NCBI GenBank assembly: GCA_945859605.1 | Contig: OX243827.1 | Coordinates: 7,245,927-7,309,926 of the forward strand | Direction: 5' to 3' | From: Lumbricus rubellus | Lineage: Eukaryota > Annelida > Clitellata > Crassiclitellata > Lumbricidae | Length of the DNA: 64,000 nucleotides | Part shown: positions 24,355-36,265 of the stretch, one piece after another | How the letters are laid out: the number at the start of each line of letters is the position of its first letter | How positions within the stretch are numbered: the stretch's first letter is position 1 | The notes under the pieces: generated by a model | What the model saw: only the letters and a program-made list of their open reading frames with translations | The model's database searches: none | What the model was told of the DNA's origin: nothing | Position numbers and translations under genes: made by a program

Positions 24355-26170
24355 TAGCACAGGTATAGCCTATATAGTGCATACAGAACAACTATTATCT
24401 AGTTATTTCAGCCTATGTAGACTACATGTATGCCTACTAACTTTTCTGAATTCAAGATAAATTAAACTGAAAGTTAAATTAATAAACAGAATTCTAATGG
24501 CACAAATGAGTTTAATAAATTTAAACCAAGGGATAATCATTTTTCTTACCATAACGCTAGGTCTATATTTTTCGAATCAAATTGAACGATTCGAATCGAA
24601 TAATTGAACCCCAATCCGATTTTGAATTGCATTTCGAAGCGTCGCAGTTCAGTAATTGAGATGATTTTAAAGACTTTATTTTCAATTTTGGCTGAACTGA
24701 TTTAGTATCGATCATCTTGACTCAGACTCTGTGTATATTGTAGAACTCGAGTTGTAATGCGACGCGTTTCAACGAGTCTTCGGTGTAGCAGTCATATTGT
24801 AAGCGCAACATATTTATACACGTTTCGATATATTATATGCTTACATGTTTTTTATAGACATCGATAAGTTTTGCCAGGCGTTAAACAATGAGACATGTGG
24901 TCTTGATATACGAGAAGCGGTTGTTCTATCGCAAGAGATTATGTTGCAATTCGAATGGGAAACAAACAGACACATTGCCTATTAATAATAATAATAATTT
25001 ATATTTAGATTCGCTATATAGATGACGAAGTTGTGAAACATATAATATTCTGAGAGTTTCGTGGATTTGATGTATATACCAGTCTCACTTTGAAATCAAA
25101 GATGTCAGCCGTTTAAAACAGACCAATCTGCATGGACTGCGGCGGGAAAGTTTTTTATGCATTGCATTAGGCGGATTGGCCTCCGATATCTACAGAAGTT
25201 TGTGCGTGCGTGCCTGTGTGTGTGTGTGTGTGTGTGTGTGTGAGTGTGTGGGTGTGCAAAAAAGTCTTCCATATGGATTGTAGGCCTACAGCACCTGCCT
25301 GTCTCCATCCTACGTGTATATTCCCTCTGAGCCATGCCACGTTGGCTGCGGGCATCATGAGTTAGCCATAATCACGCAAGCGATCGAAGCCATGATGGCT
25401 GCTCGATCATATATACAGCATAGATTGTGTGAATCCTATGATCATTTGATGAAGATCATTTATCGTCTTTTATGATCATCCTGTAGCATCTTCATCGTCT
25501 TCATCGTTTCTGCAGCGCTGTGTTTATGCGTCCAGTATAATAAACGCCAGCGCAGAAAATAACAGTTTGAACTCGGAGGAACAAGAAGATGTCGTCACCG
25601 TAGCACGGCTGCTGTTTAATGCGCCACCTACCGACCGGAGGGATGCAAGTTTACACCAGGATGCTCTTCCCTCCTCCTCCTCCTCTCCTCAGCAGCCGAT
25701 CGATGCCACTGACTCCAGATTGAAGAATGAACGACGGTAGCATCGGCGTTATATGCATCGACACATGAATGTCGTTTTGAAGGTTTTGTGTTCATGCGCC
25801 CCATGCATATTGCCATATATCTAATCGCAGATCCTTGACAACTGCACTAGGTCGGATAAGTTTTGAGGATGGATACATAGTTTAGGCCTAATGACAGCTT
25901 ATGACAACAAGTTAGAGATGTTGCCGTCGGCAGAAAGTATACACCAGGTATAGATTGCCTGATAGACTTTATGACCAATGATCCTATCATCCTCTGAACA
26001 ATCGCCCTAGAACCCCGAGAGCTGAGTTAGGTCTGCCGGAGCGTAGTAGTGGAGCAGTGAAAATTAAGCAGTTATATAAAAAAAAAACTCATGCTTACAG
26101 ATGTCGAATGCCGAACCCATGCAGCAAGCCTTGTTGCCTGTTTTCGAGTCTCATTGCCTCTTGGTATACT
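24355..26170. other. Unassigned intergenic sequence with a TG microsatellite
   Basis: It holds a TG run at 25215-25256 and a TCC run near 25670. No gene is supported. Confidence 0.
25215..25256. repeat. TG dinucleotide microsatellite
   Basis: It has about 20 TG units with two interruptions near the end. Confidence 0.
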
Positions 26171-26179
26171 GTAGGAAAT

Positions 26180-26421
26180 CAGGGGCGCAACCAGAAAATT
26201 TTCCTGGGGGTGCTCAGAATTATTATTGTAAGCGCCGATGGTGCGAAGTAGCGAATGCCAAAGGAACTTGTTTGAATGTGTAATCTTAAAGACCAAATGA
26301 CCCCTACCCACCCACCCCCACGCACCAAAAAAACTCATCGGATTTGGAAAAATTGTGTGGGTCACCTTTTTAGCCTGGGGGTGCTCAAGCACCCCCTCAG
26401 CACCCCCTAGTTGCGCCACCT
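26180..26421. mobile_element. hAT-type MITE (about 242 bp) with 8-bp target duplication
   Basis: TAGGAAAT flanks both sides (26172-26179 and 26422-26429). The ends CAGGGGCGCAACCAG and, inverted, AAGGTGGCGCAACTAG are imperfect inverted repeats. The interior has GGGGGTGCTCA words near both ends. It has no coding capacity. Confidence 0.
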
Positions 26422-26429
26422 TAGGAAAT

Positions 26430-27797
26430 GACCTTGACCTCGACCGTGAATACGTGCGAGGGCTGGAAAGAGGCGATTCAGTGACCTCGTAAGAGAAGCG
26501 GAACATAAAGAAGAAACGACTTTTGAAACGTCACAATGTGCCAACGATCTAATTACGTGTATTATTATTCGTGGTGACGTCACAATAGGATTTTGTGAGA
26601 TTTCAGAGAATTTGTCGGTTTATCCGGAAACTTTATGTAATACAATAATTTTTAAAGGATTATCATAGAATGATTGTAAAGTGATAAAATGGTTAGTTGA
26701 CGCCTTTTAACGGTATAGTATGTGAAGTGCGTGTATTATATTCAGCCTGTATTTAATTATTAGTAGGCCTAAGAACCGTAAGTGCATGGCTTATCATGTA
26801 GGGTAATAATTGATATAGGCCCTATACCTTTACGCCCTTTACCTTATGCTACATTTACAATTTTGTGCTCAAATATTTATACTTTAATAATTAGCTTCGC
26901 CATTATATGGTAGGGCTCCGAATGTCTTAACCTGGTTCTTGGCTTAGCACCGAGAATTCTTAGGTGGATCTGGTCCAGCGTTTGAGTTCTGTAAGCTAGG
27001 ACTCTACATTCGGAACTGATTTTTTAAAGCAATAAGCCTACACGAATTATTATAAAAATAGATACATTCTGGAAGGAATTTTTATTGGTACCCACTACCC
27101 ATTCTCTATTTATAGAGTCTAGACACCTCAGTTCCAGCAGATGTAGTGTCTGATAATGACAGACATAATTTAGTAGAGTTAAATTTCACTGTCCACACAA
27201 AACAAAACTGTTGGTGTGTTGGGCTGTGCTATAAAAGCAACTCAAAACTCCGGTTTATCGGCGCAATAATCTGCCCACCAATTAATTCTATATCGAATTA
27301 TACAATCTTGTAGACCTATATATAATCGGGTTACGATATCAAGGTGTTAGACATCAACGATATTTTCAAAGCAATAATGCATATTGGTCATACTGTTGCT
27401 GAGTATATCTGAAGACGCATTCGGTATTCTTTCTATTTCCAAAGCAAAACTGTATTAATCGTTTCCTGGCAGACGAGTAGAGCGGAATTAAATTAAATAC
27501 ACAGGCAAGCATATCACGGGTATTGTCTTTATATAGAGTTTATGGACTTTTAAACCCGCATACCTCGGTGAAATATACTTTATTGTATAATCGGTCGGTG
27601 GATCCTCTCGGTATATTCCTACGTACGGAAGCTGCCTTCATTTCTGCCTGACCATCCTCTCTGTCAGTAGAATTAATTAACAATTATTCCCGTCGCGACC
27701 ACCGTATACGTTGACGAGTTCTGGATTTCACTTCAAACGATCTTTCTGTCTCGTTTATACTTCATATTCAAACTTCATAAACTGTCTCCTATGCAGA
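26430..27797. other. AT-rich unassigned sequence
   Basis: No gene or repeat boundary recognised. Confidence 0.
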
Positions 27798-27865
<68 letters not shown>

Positions 27866-27880
27866 CGATGATCGATGATA

Positions 27881-27952
<72 letters not shown>
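27798..27952. repeat. GAT trinucleotide array
   Basis: It has about 50 GAT units with three interruptions near 27864-27878. Confidence 0.
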
Positions 27953-27953
<1 letters not shown>

Positions 27954-28416
27954 CGCAGAGTTCTTTGGGTAGGCTTATCTAATAATAGTCCAAATAAAGA
28001 ATTATGTCTTTTAGCATAATTTCAATGTCGGTTGAGTAGGAGCAACATGCATGGCGGTTACTCGGAATAGGTCTATAATGTATTATAGCCTAGCCCTAAA
28101 ATACCGTCTTATGTAGAAATAGTTGTATTGTGGGATAACCTGAATTTTTCCTCAGATTGACACTGACAATTCTTTTACCAACTTTAACATTTATTCTGTT
28201 GGTTAGCTGTACACACCCTAGGTGTCTGTTTTGTCTTCTTCATAAATAGTCTTGACTATATGCCACTTAGTATTTTTGTTTCTTGCATTTATATCATCGT
28301 GCATTGTTCCTGAAATGGACGTTTTCATGTATGTGAACGAATTGCTGCGACTCCGCGACGATAAGTTCCGGACACAAAGCTTTAAAGCAAGAAACGATGC
28401 GGTTGATTTAGCAGAG

Positions 28417-28571
28417 TGAGAGACAGACAGACAGATAGACAGACAGAAGACATACAGAGATAGTGCAAAAGAGACAGACAGACAGATAGACAGACAGAAG
28501 ACATACAGAGATAGTGCAAAAGAGACAGACAGACAGATAGACAGACAGAAGACATACAGAGATAGTGCAAA

Positions 28572-28640
<69 letters not shown>

Positions 28641-28735
28641 GCAAAAGAGAGAGAGTGACAGACAGAGAGTGCAAAAGAGAGACAGACAGAGAGAGAGTGC
28701 AAAAGAGAGAGGCAGACAGACATACAGGCAGACAG
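28417..28735. repeat. GACA array containing a 51-bp minisatellite
   Basis: The word GTGCAAAAGAGACAGACAG recurs with a period of 51 bp (28463, 28514, 28565). It is followed by a pure GACA run (about 28576-28640) and GAGA-rich sequence. Long open frames here are artefacts of the repeat. Confidence 0.
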
Positions 28736-28859
28736 AGAGAAAACATTGAGTCGCGCTTGAATAGAACCGACGTCTCACTCCAATTATATCGACGTTCTGG
28801 TCGTTCTGGATCAACGCATTGACGAAGGGCCAGCCATGCGCGACCGCCTTCCTGCCTCC

Positions 28860-29090
28860 TCTGCCTTCTTGCCTACTTACCTGTCTGCCTGCCCTCCTGC
28901 CTGCCTCCATGTCTGTCTCACTGCCTCTCTGCCTGCCTCTTTGTCTGCCTCCCTGTCTGTTTGTCTTTCTGACTCTCTGCCTGTCTTCCTCTCTGCCTAC
29001 CTGCCTCTTTGCCTATCTGCCTCGATGCTTCCTGTCTGTCTTACTCTCTGCCTGCCTCTCTGCCTACCTGCCTCTCTGCCTTCTCTTCTT
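28860..29090. repeat. Pyrimidine-rich CTGCCT/CTGT degenerate array
   Basis: The stretch is composed mainly of CTGCCT, CTGTCT and CTCTCTGCC words. It may be a diverged partner of the GACA array on the other side of 28740-28860, because the two are roughly complementary. Confidence 0.
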
Positions 29091-29356
29091 CTTCTGTGGC
29101 ACGGGCGACCGTGGGTTGTTCCCGGCGGTCGGTGTCGAATGGTTTGACGGTGATGGCGATTGTTTACACTGCAGCAGCACCCACCAGACGTCGCACAGCA
29201 TCGTTCGTAATCTTAGATGAAACGTCTTTGTGCTTCACGCGAGAGAACTACGTTGATGAGACGTGTCGAACGATGCTGAGCAGATCATGATCTCGCCTTC
29301 GCACGATCGCTTCTGCAGCAGCAGCAGCTGCAGCTGCAGCAGAGGGCAACGCATCA

Positions 29357-29962
29357 TGAGATGCCCATGCAACATGCGTACGGCATAAGATGCCAGTATA
29401 CCGGTGTTACAAACGCAGTGCTACAAATGCAAGGCATAGGATGCCAGTAGCCTACTAAAAACGCAGGTCATAAGATGCCCATGGAACAAACACACGGCAT
29501 CAGATGCCCATGCAACAGACGTACGGCATAGAATGCCAGTGCTACAAACGCAGGGCATAAGATGCCAGTAGCCTACTACAGAACGCAGGGCATAAGATGC
29601 CAGTAGCCTACTACAGAGCGCAGGGCATAAGATGCCAGTAGCCTACTATATTATACAAAACGCAGGGCATAAGATGCCAGTGCTACAAACGCACGGCATA
29701 AGAATCCAGTGCTACAAACGCACGGCATAAGATGCCAATGCTACAAATGCACGGCATAAGATGCCAGTGCTACAAGCTCAGGGAATAAGATGACAATGTA
29801 GCAAACGCAGGGCATAAGATGACCACTACACCAAGCACATGGCATCAGATGCCCGTGGAACAAACTCAAGATATCAGATGCGAAATGGACAAACGCAGTA
29901 TATACTACAAATGCAGGGCATAAGATGCCCATTATACCAAGCGCAGTGTACTGATGCCCATT
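29357..29962. repeat. Minisatellite of about 20 units, each with a GGCAT-ATGCC dyad
   Basis: Units of about 24-33 bp follow the pattern ACGCAGGGCATAAGATGCC plus a variable segment such as AGTGCTACAA or AGTAGCCTACTACAG. The dyad GGCATnnnATGCC is kept in most units while the segment between them varies. There is no coding content. Confidence 0.
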
Positions 29963-30394
<432 letters not shown>

Positions 30395-31260
30395 TTTTCT
30401 CTCACTGTCACGGACCAGATGTTGTTGGAGCGCATGGAGCGAAAGCAAGGTCATGTTACCATCGGATTGGTGTCGTTTGTTTTAGCGACCCCTTCATGCC
30501 GCCACCCACGGTGACCCACCCACCACCACCACCACCACCGATCCATCGGATGTCCAATGGACCCCGAGGGCCAGCCCCGGGAAACAGGGGGTGATCAGGC
30601 GAAGATTAATTGCCCATCATCCTCTGATGAAGATGCCAATCGCTCGGAGTCATGACCGAGGCGTTTATGGGTGTCTCTGCTCGAAAGAACGAATATAGGC
30701 GACGTTATAAGTGCCTCTGAGGCTCTGACCCCCGTGAGATCATTCATGGAATGACGGTGGGACTAACATTATTATAGCCTAAACATAATTTTAGATATAA
30801 ACATAATTATATATGTTAGTCCCAATGTCATATAGATCTATATACATATGCATAAATACCGTGCAGGCCTACTTCATGGAATATTGACGCCGATTATAAT
30901 ATTATTACGTAACATTCATAAAGATTAAAGCACTTCAAACTTCAAAGGATATTTATAAACTCATCATTGGCACACTGTCCTTTAGCAATGAAAAACAGCT
31001 CGAGAAAGGCGATATTATAACAGCTGATCTATGTCAAGCACTGCAACCTCTCAGACGCAAATGATTCGCGAATTCTTCATAAATAATAAGTAGAATAAAT
31101 TTAAATAAATAAAGTTTCAGTTGGGATTGAAATTAAGTCTATACGTAAGAAGTTTTGTGAACGTGTAGACTGTAGAGGAATATTAGAGCGAGTTATAATA
31201 ACGTCCAATATAATTTACTGTCTTTGATTAGGCCGTATACCATTATATCCGGAAATTACA
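30395..31260. other. Unassigned sequence
   Basis: A CCACCA run is at 30520-30540. No gene recognised. Confidence 0.
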
Positions 31261-31271
31261 ATATGCTATAT

Positions 31272-31756
31272 CAGGGGCGCCGTTAGGCGTACGCACTTAC
31301 GCAAGTGCGTACAGCGCGGAAAGGCAAATTTTTTTTCACAAATTGTAAATTTATTATAAGCGATGAAATTCTATTGAAATTTTATAATCTATAGAATATA
31401 CTTACTTCCTTCCTTACTTACACTCTAGTAGAGAGCCATCTTGGCATTGAGCGTCTTATAGCCGCCTAGGCCCTAGAGGTCTATGGATCCTGGGATTCCT
31501 GGATGTCATTATCAAGGCCTAGGGCCTACGCCAGAAAGCATCCAAGGAGAATGACACTGCTTAATCCACTGGCATGTGACACTTAATTATTTCATTTTTT
31601 GATCAAGGGTTGCGTGATCAAAACCGATAACTGATTTATAATCGTTTCACTGTTAACCTTCAGTGGAGACCAGTGGTTTTATATGAGAAACTATATATTT
31701 TTTTAAGTTCAACAACATTTTCTATAAAAAGGATCATTATAGTGTGGCGTCATCTA

Positions 31757-31799
<43 letters not shown>

Positions 31800-32569
31800 C
31801 TTAAAGTGTGCCAGGACGGTCATGGACGGCGTCCTGGCACTTAGGCCTATATTCGAGGCAGGACGCCGTCCTATGACTTATTTGGCCAGCACTACCAGGA
31901 CGGTCGTCCATGATTGCATGGACGGCGTCCATGCAGTTACGGACGACCGGCCATGACTGCCTAAAAATGGCTCCATTTGAGGTCGACACAGCCAAAAATG
32001 CGCTGGTCGCTGGGTCTCCGCCCCCAGACCCCGCTGGGGGAGCTTACTGTAAAGACAAAACCTTTATCTTTTACAATAACATTTTGATTTTTATTGTTAT
32101 CCTGGTAGCTTGCGACACTGAAAAACGACTTATTCTTAAAAATTTCGCGACTTTGTCGTTCACAAATAGCTGGCAAACAAGAGTCTAAAAATGGCTCCAT
32201 TTAAGGTTGAAACAGCCAAAAATGCGCTGGTCGCTGGGGCTCCGCCCCAGACCCCGCTGGGGGAGCTTACGACGCTCCCCAGACCCCATAGTCGGGATGG
32301 GCTTCGTGCCTTCGGCACTCGCAACTTCCCGCCTTCGACGCCGCCACTGACGACCAATTAGGCCTACAATACAGCGTCCTGCCACTTTTTTACACTTTAA
32401 GCACTGTATATGTATATATATGGGATTGGATTGGTAGTGTTTACGCCCCCCCCCCCTAACCAGAAATCCTGGATCCGCCCCTGAATATAAGCTCGTATCG
32501 GTCGATGTTCGCTTCATATTATTTTGTGCAAGTTGTGCGTACAGAAATAAAATCCTGGCGGCGCCGCTG
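31272..32569. mobile_element. hAT-like element (1298 bp) with exact 8-bp target duplication and nested insertions
   Basis: TGCTATAT flanks both ends (31264-31271 and 32570-32577). The ends are CAGGGGCGCCGTTAG and, inverted, CAGCGGCGCCGCCAG. AAGTTGTGCGTACAG near the right end mirrors GTACGCACTTACGCAAG near the left. The interior holds a nested element (31796-32406), and CCTGGATCCGCCCCTG at 32469-32484 looks like the end of yet another hAT MITE. No transposase frame survives. Confidence 0.
31796..32406. mobile_element. Nested hAT-like element with internal duplication
   Basis: The ends AGGGCTTAAAGTGTGCCAGG and, inverted, CAGTGCTTAAAGTGTAAAAA match the 171-bp MITE at 13746. Inside, a block with AATGGCTCCATTTGAGG and GCGCTGGTCGCTGG is duplicated (31966-32052 and 32190-32273). 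The left end abuts a TA run, so the target duplication (TATATATA/TATATGTA) is ambiguous. Confidence 0.
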
Positions 32570-32574
32570 TGCTA

Positions 32575-33860
32575 TATTATTACGCTTTCGTTGCAAGGGT
32601 AGGCTACTATATATATATATATATAATATTATATATATAGACAAATAGACAGAGAGATATATATCTATATATGAAGCCTATATATATTATATAATATATA
32701 GGCTGTCAGTCGTCAGCTTATTAATGTAACTTCGTTAACGGTTAACGAGATGCATGCGTTAAAAATTGGCTTATCTTCGATTGCGGAAGAACTCCATGGG
32801 AACAGAAAACAATTACAACATATTAATTGCGCAGGCATATACATATACATATATATATAGCCTACAATGTTATACATTGCATTGGTTATGGGTGTAATTA
32901 CATGTATATCCTATACGGTAATGGAGACTCGCTGACATGCAAGCAGGCTGTAGGCAGAGTGAATTTAAAAGAAGGCAGCAAGAATACAAGCAAATGAGAA
33001 AGAGAGACAGACAGACAGAGGCAGAGAGACAGATAGAGACAGACACAGAGACAGAAGCAGAGACATACAGACAGACAGAGGTTGAGTAAGCGTCAGAGAG
33101 AGAAACAACTGCAGAGAAGCAGAGATAGATGTAAGAAAAGAAAAAAGGAAAAAGAGAGACAACTAAGAAGACAACTATATATAGAAGCAGAGAGTAACAA
33201 TGGCATGATGCAGGAGACAGATACACAGACACACAGAGGCACGCATGCATACAGATACAGAGATACAGCCGCAGACAACGACTTATATAGAAATCGCAAT
33301 ACATAGACTGCATTGCTCCATGCATGCATGCTAAAGAATTGGACAAACCGTGCTTCTGATGATTAACGGTGTTACGTTGAGCCATTTGCGGGTCGTCACC
33401 TCACAGTTTATGCGCTCCCTCTCTCCCCCACTCTCTCCCCTCTCTCCCCCGATCCAACTCCGACTCTTTGATCCGCACCGAAGCGGGTTCCGCCGCTTTT
33501 GTTTACGCAATTAGAGGTTTCGAACCGCGATCGCTTCGACCGACGGAGACGGATTAGCATTCAATTAGCGACTTCTCATGAAGAGCGATCGTGCATGCTC
33601 GTGGGATCCGGCGAATACACGTCAAGGGTTCTGTCCCACGGACCGCGTGGGACCTTCCGCCGCGCCTTTCTTATCCGCCTCCTCCCTCGCGCGTCGCCGC
33701 CGCCGCCAAAAGACCCTTGTCTGTCAACCGACTTCGAATGGTGAGAACGCATAGTTACGCGAAACATTTGATTTCTTTGCAAAGACATCAGACGTAACAA
33801 CCTATAAAAATTATAACAATTGTTTTATGTCTATTTATAGAACGCTTGAGTTTGCGTATC
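32575..33860. other. Intergenic sequence with a purine-rich array and a CpG-rich patch
   Basis: GACA/GAGA-rich DNA spans about 32990-33130. From 33400 to 33760 the sequence is CpG-rich and not repetitive, unlike its surroundings, and contains short open frames on both strands without family resemblance. Confidence 0.
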
Positions 33861-33867
33861 CAGAATG

Positions 33868-34475
33868 GTTCACCGACAACTCGTTCAACGACAACTCGTT
33901 CACGGACAATTCGTTCACCGACAGCTGGTTCACGACAATTGTTACACGACAATATTATTATTGGAGCTGGATTGATGAAAATATTCTTGCTTAAATTTGA
34001 GCTGGATTGATGAAAATATTCTTGCTTAAATTTTAGCTGGATTGGTGAAAATGTTCTTGCTTAAACTGGAGCTCTATTGATAAAATGTTCTTGCTTAAAT
34101 TGGAATTGGATTGGTGAAAGAATGCTCCTGAAATAGAAGCTGGATACTGGTATTTTTATATCTGAAATAGAAGCTGGATTAGTGAATAGAATGCATGATA
34201 AATGGAAGCTGGATTGATGATTTTCATTCATGTATTTTAAAATGCATCCAGCTTCCATTTCTCAGGCGCTTTATCATTAATCCGGCTTCCATTTCTCAAG
34301 CGTTATTTTTGTCAATCCAGCTTCTGTTTCATTTCTAAGTAACCTTCATCCAACCTCCATTCACCATTAGCCGGTGAGCCATTAATATCGTTGTGTACCA
34401 ATTGTCGTGAACCAGTTGTTGGTGAACGAATTGTCCGTGAACCAGTCGTCCCCGAATCAGTTGGTGTGACACCCT
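33868..34475. mobile_element. Foldback element B: inverted arrays of exact 15-bp units
   Basis: The left end holds consecutive 15-bp units: GTTCACCGACAACTC, GTTCAACGACAACTC, GTTCACGGACAATTC and GTTCACCGACAGCTG (33868-33927), then two shortened units. The right end (34399-34470) is the inverse: CAGTTGTTGGTGAAC, GAATTGTCCGTGAAC, CAGTCGTCCCCGAAT. Inside lies an inner inverted domain of ~33-bp repeats (TGGATTGATGAAAATATTCT type, 33966-34210, inverted from 34245 to 34345). The outer/inner domain plan equals that described for sea urchin TU foldback transposons. No transposase is visible. Confidence 0.
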
Positions 34476-34479
34476 CCCA

Positions 34480-35280
34480 GGTTAGTGACCCAAAAATTAA
34501 CCGTATTACTTTGCAGAATTGTTGAGTGGCGCTGTATAAATTGTGATTGCGACTGGGTGCTATGTGATTACGATCGTCTATTGCAACAGATTGTCTATAA
34601 GCTTATATAGATATAGTTCTAGAGTCAAGGACCGATTCCAGAGAAGTCAGCGCTATACAAAGCATCTGCTACACTCCGCCTCTTTCTCCTTTATCCATCA
34701 TTGAACTGAGTCTTCCATAGCTAATTACCGGCGCTCACCGGCGGGCTGCACTCATAGGCTAACTATAATTAGGCCTATGGCAAACTTTTTCTTATAGGCC
34801 TATGCAAAGTTTGTTAATGCTCAGTATATAGGCCTAAAGAGAAATTTTCGATTTTCCAAGGCGCTTTATTTACTCCCAATTAACTCTATAGTCCCAATAA
34901 GCAGAAGTCCAAAACAATTAAAACCCAATTAACGAGAAGTGACGTTCAAACTTGATTTTATCAGTAAATGAACGAATAAAATTTGTTTATAAAGACAACA
35001 AAGCAAATAAATTTCAAACCTAGCCTAAATGTTGTTATACTTTTTCTGTTAGCTGCAATTTCACGTGACGTTCTATTGACATAATAATAGGCATAATTAT
35101 TATATCTAGTCAAGAGTTGTCATTTACCTTGCGTCTAAACGTAGGCCTAATCGTAATTTCGAGATTTCTATAGCGCCCGCCAGAGCGAAGTTACAGGAGC
35201 TTAATTACAGGCGCTTAATCAAAGCAAAATCAATAGGCAGAGGGTCAAGAAAAAGACTCAAGATCCGGAGAGTCAGACAG
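34480..35280. other. Unassigned sequence rich in TAGGCCTA words
   Basis: TAGGCCTA-type palindromes cluster at 34767, 34797 and 34831. No gene recognised. Confidence 0.
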
Positions 35281-35287
35281 GTATACA

Positions 35288-35490
35288 TTATAGTCTAGAC
35301 TTTAGTCCATACCGTGCATGCAGGACTGCACATCGGGCAACGCAGCTTCTCCATTCTTCTATGTACATCGCCACCTCTACAGAGTCCTCCCACGTCTTCT
35401 CCAGACTCTGCAAATCATCTCGTACGATCTCCATCCAATTCTTTCTTCGTCTTTCCTTTTCACGTTTCATGGACTCTAGTCGTAATTACA
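35288..35490 (-). mobile_element. LINE polyprotein C-terminal remnant
   Basis: The minus strand encodes a 60-residue fragment reading RRRKNWMEIVRDDLQSLEKT and later EEWRSCVARCAVLHAR. The pattern R-x-K-N/T-W-M/L-x-x-(V/I)-x-x-D-L followed by W-R-x-x-V-A-R-C is the characteristic tail of endonuclease/reverse-transcriptase LINE proteins of the RTE/Jockey-like type. Nothing upstream is preserved. Confidence 0.
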
Positions 35491-36130
35491 TTAAAACAGT
35501 CGTCTACAGTAGGGCCTACTCTATAGGCCTATATAATTATGTAATGCAGCGATGTAGCCTATAGTAGGCCTAATTAAGACAAATTAATTTTCCTGCCCGA
35601 CGGGCTAACTATAATCATTAATCAGTCATGTAATACCTATATGAAAGTGTGCGCACAGCAAACAAAAACATACATAATATGTTTATAAATATCTGCCGAT
35701 GTAAAAGCTTGCGTAATTACATCAACCGCGATTGTGATTCTTAGACTATTCCCGTGCGAGTCCGTAGTAGATTCCCGGGGTGCAGAGTATCCCTATCATT
35801 TCCCTCTCTGGTTCCCTGCAGCGTCGGAGAGGGTCGGATACAAATGAGGTGCGTGCAATACAATCCCATATGTCGTCGTCGTCGTAGTCGTCGTCGTCGT
35901 AGTTGACTTTACTCGTTTGTTTACATTCGTAATTCGAATATTTCGCTGATAATAATTATCCGTAATCGAATACAACGATCTGCAGCAACGATGAGATTGT
36001 GACACCAACAGCCATGATACCATGCATGGCATGGCATGCAGTGACTGCAGAGAGAGGTCGGCTCAATGCAGCTAATGTCATGCGTGAAATTACCACTTTA
36101 TCACAGATCCACGGAAGGTGCAATGTCATG
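35490..36130. other. Unassigned sequence with a CGT microsatellite
   Basis: CGT units run from 35870 to 35905. The remainder shows no gene. Confidence 0.
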
Positions 36131-36135
<5 letters not shown>

Positions 36136-36200
<65 letters not shown>

Positions 36201-36219
36201 GTGCGTGTGTGTGTGTGTA
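36136..36219. repeat. TA then TG dinucleotide microsatellite
   Basis: A pure TA run (36136-36162) passes directly into a TG run with two TGCG interruptions. Confidence 0.
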
Positions 36220-36265
36220 TCGACAGAAACATTTGTATAGTATAATGTTATATGAATTAAATCTA

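Noticed and set aside
28218..28910. 230-codon minus-strand frame resembling a Cys/Leu/Ser-rich membrane protein
   Set aside because: It is produced by the GACA array and the 51-bp minisatellite.
29357..29962. CRISPR-like array
   Set aside because: The repeats are imperfect, spacers are themselves repetitive, and the context is a eukaryotic genome. It is a minisatellite.
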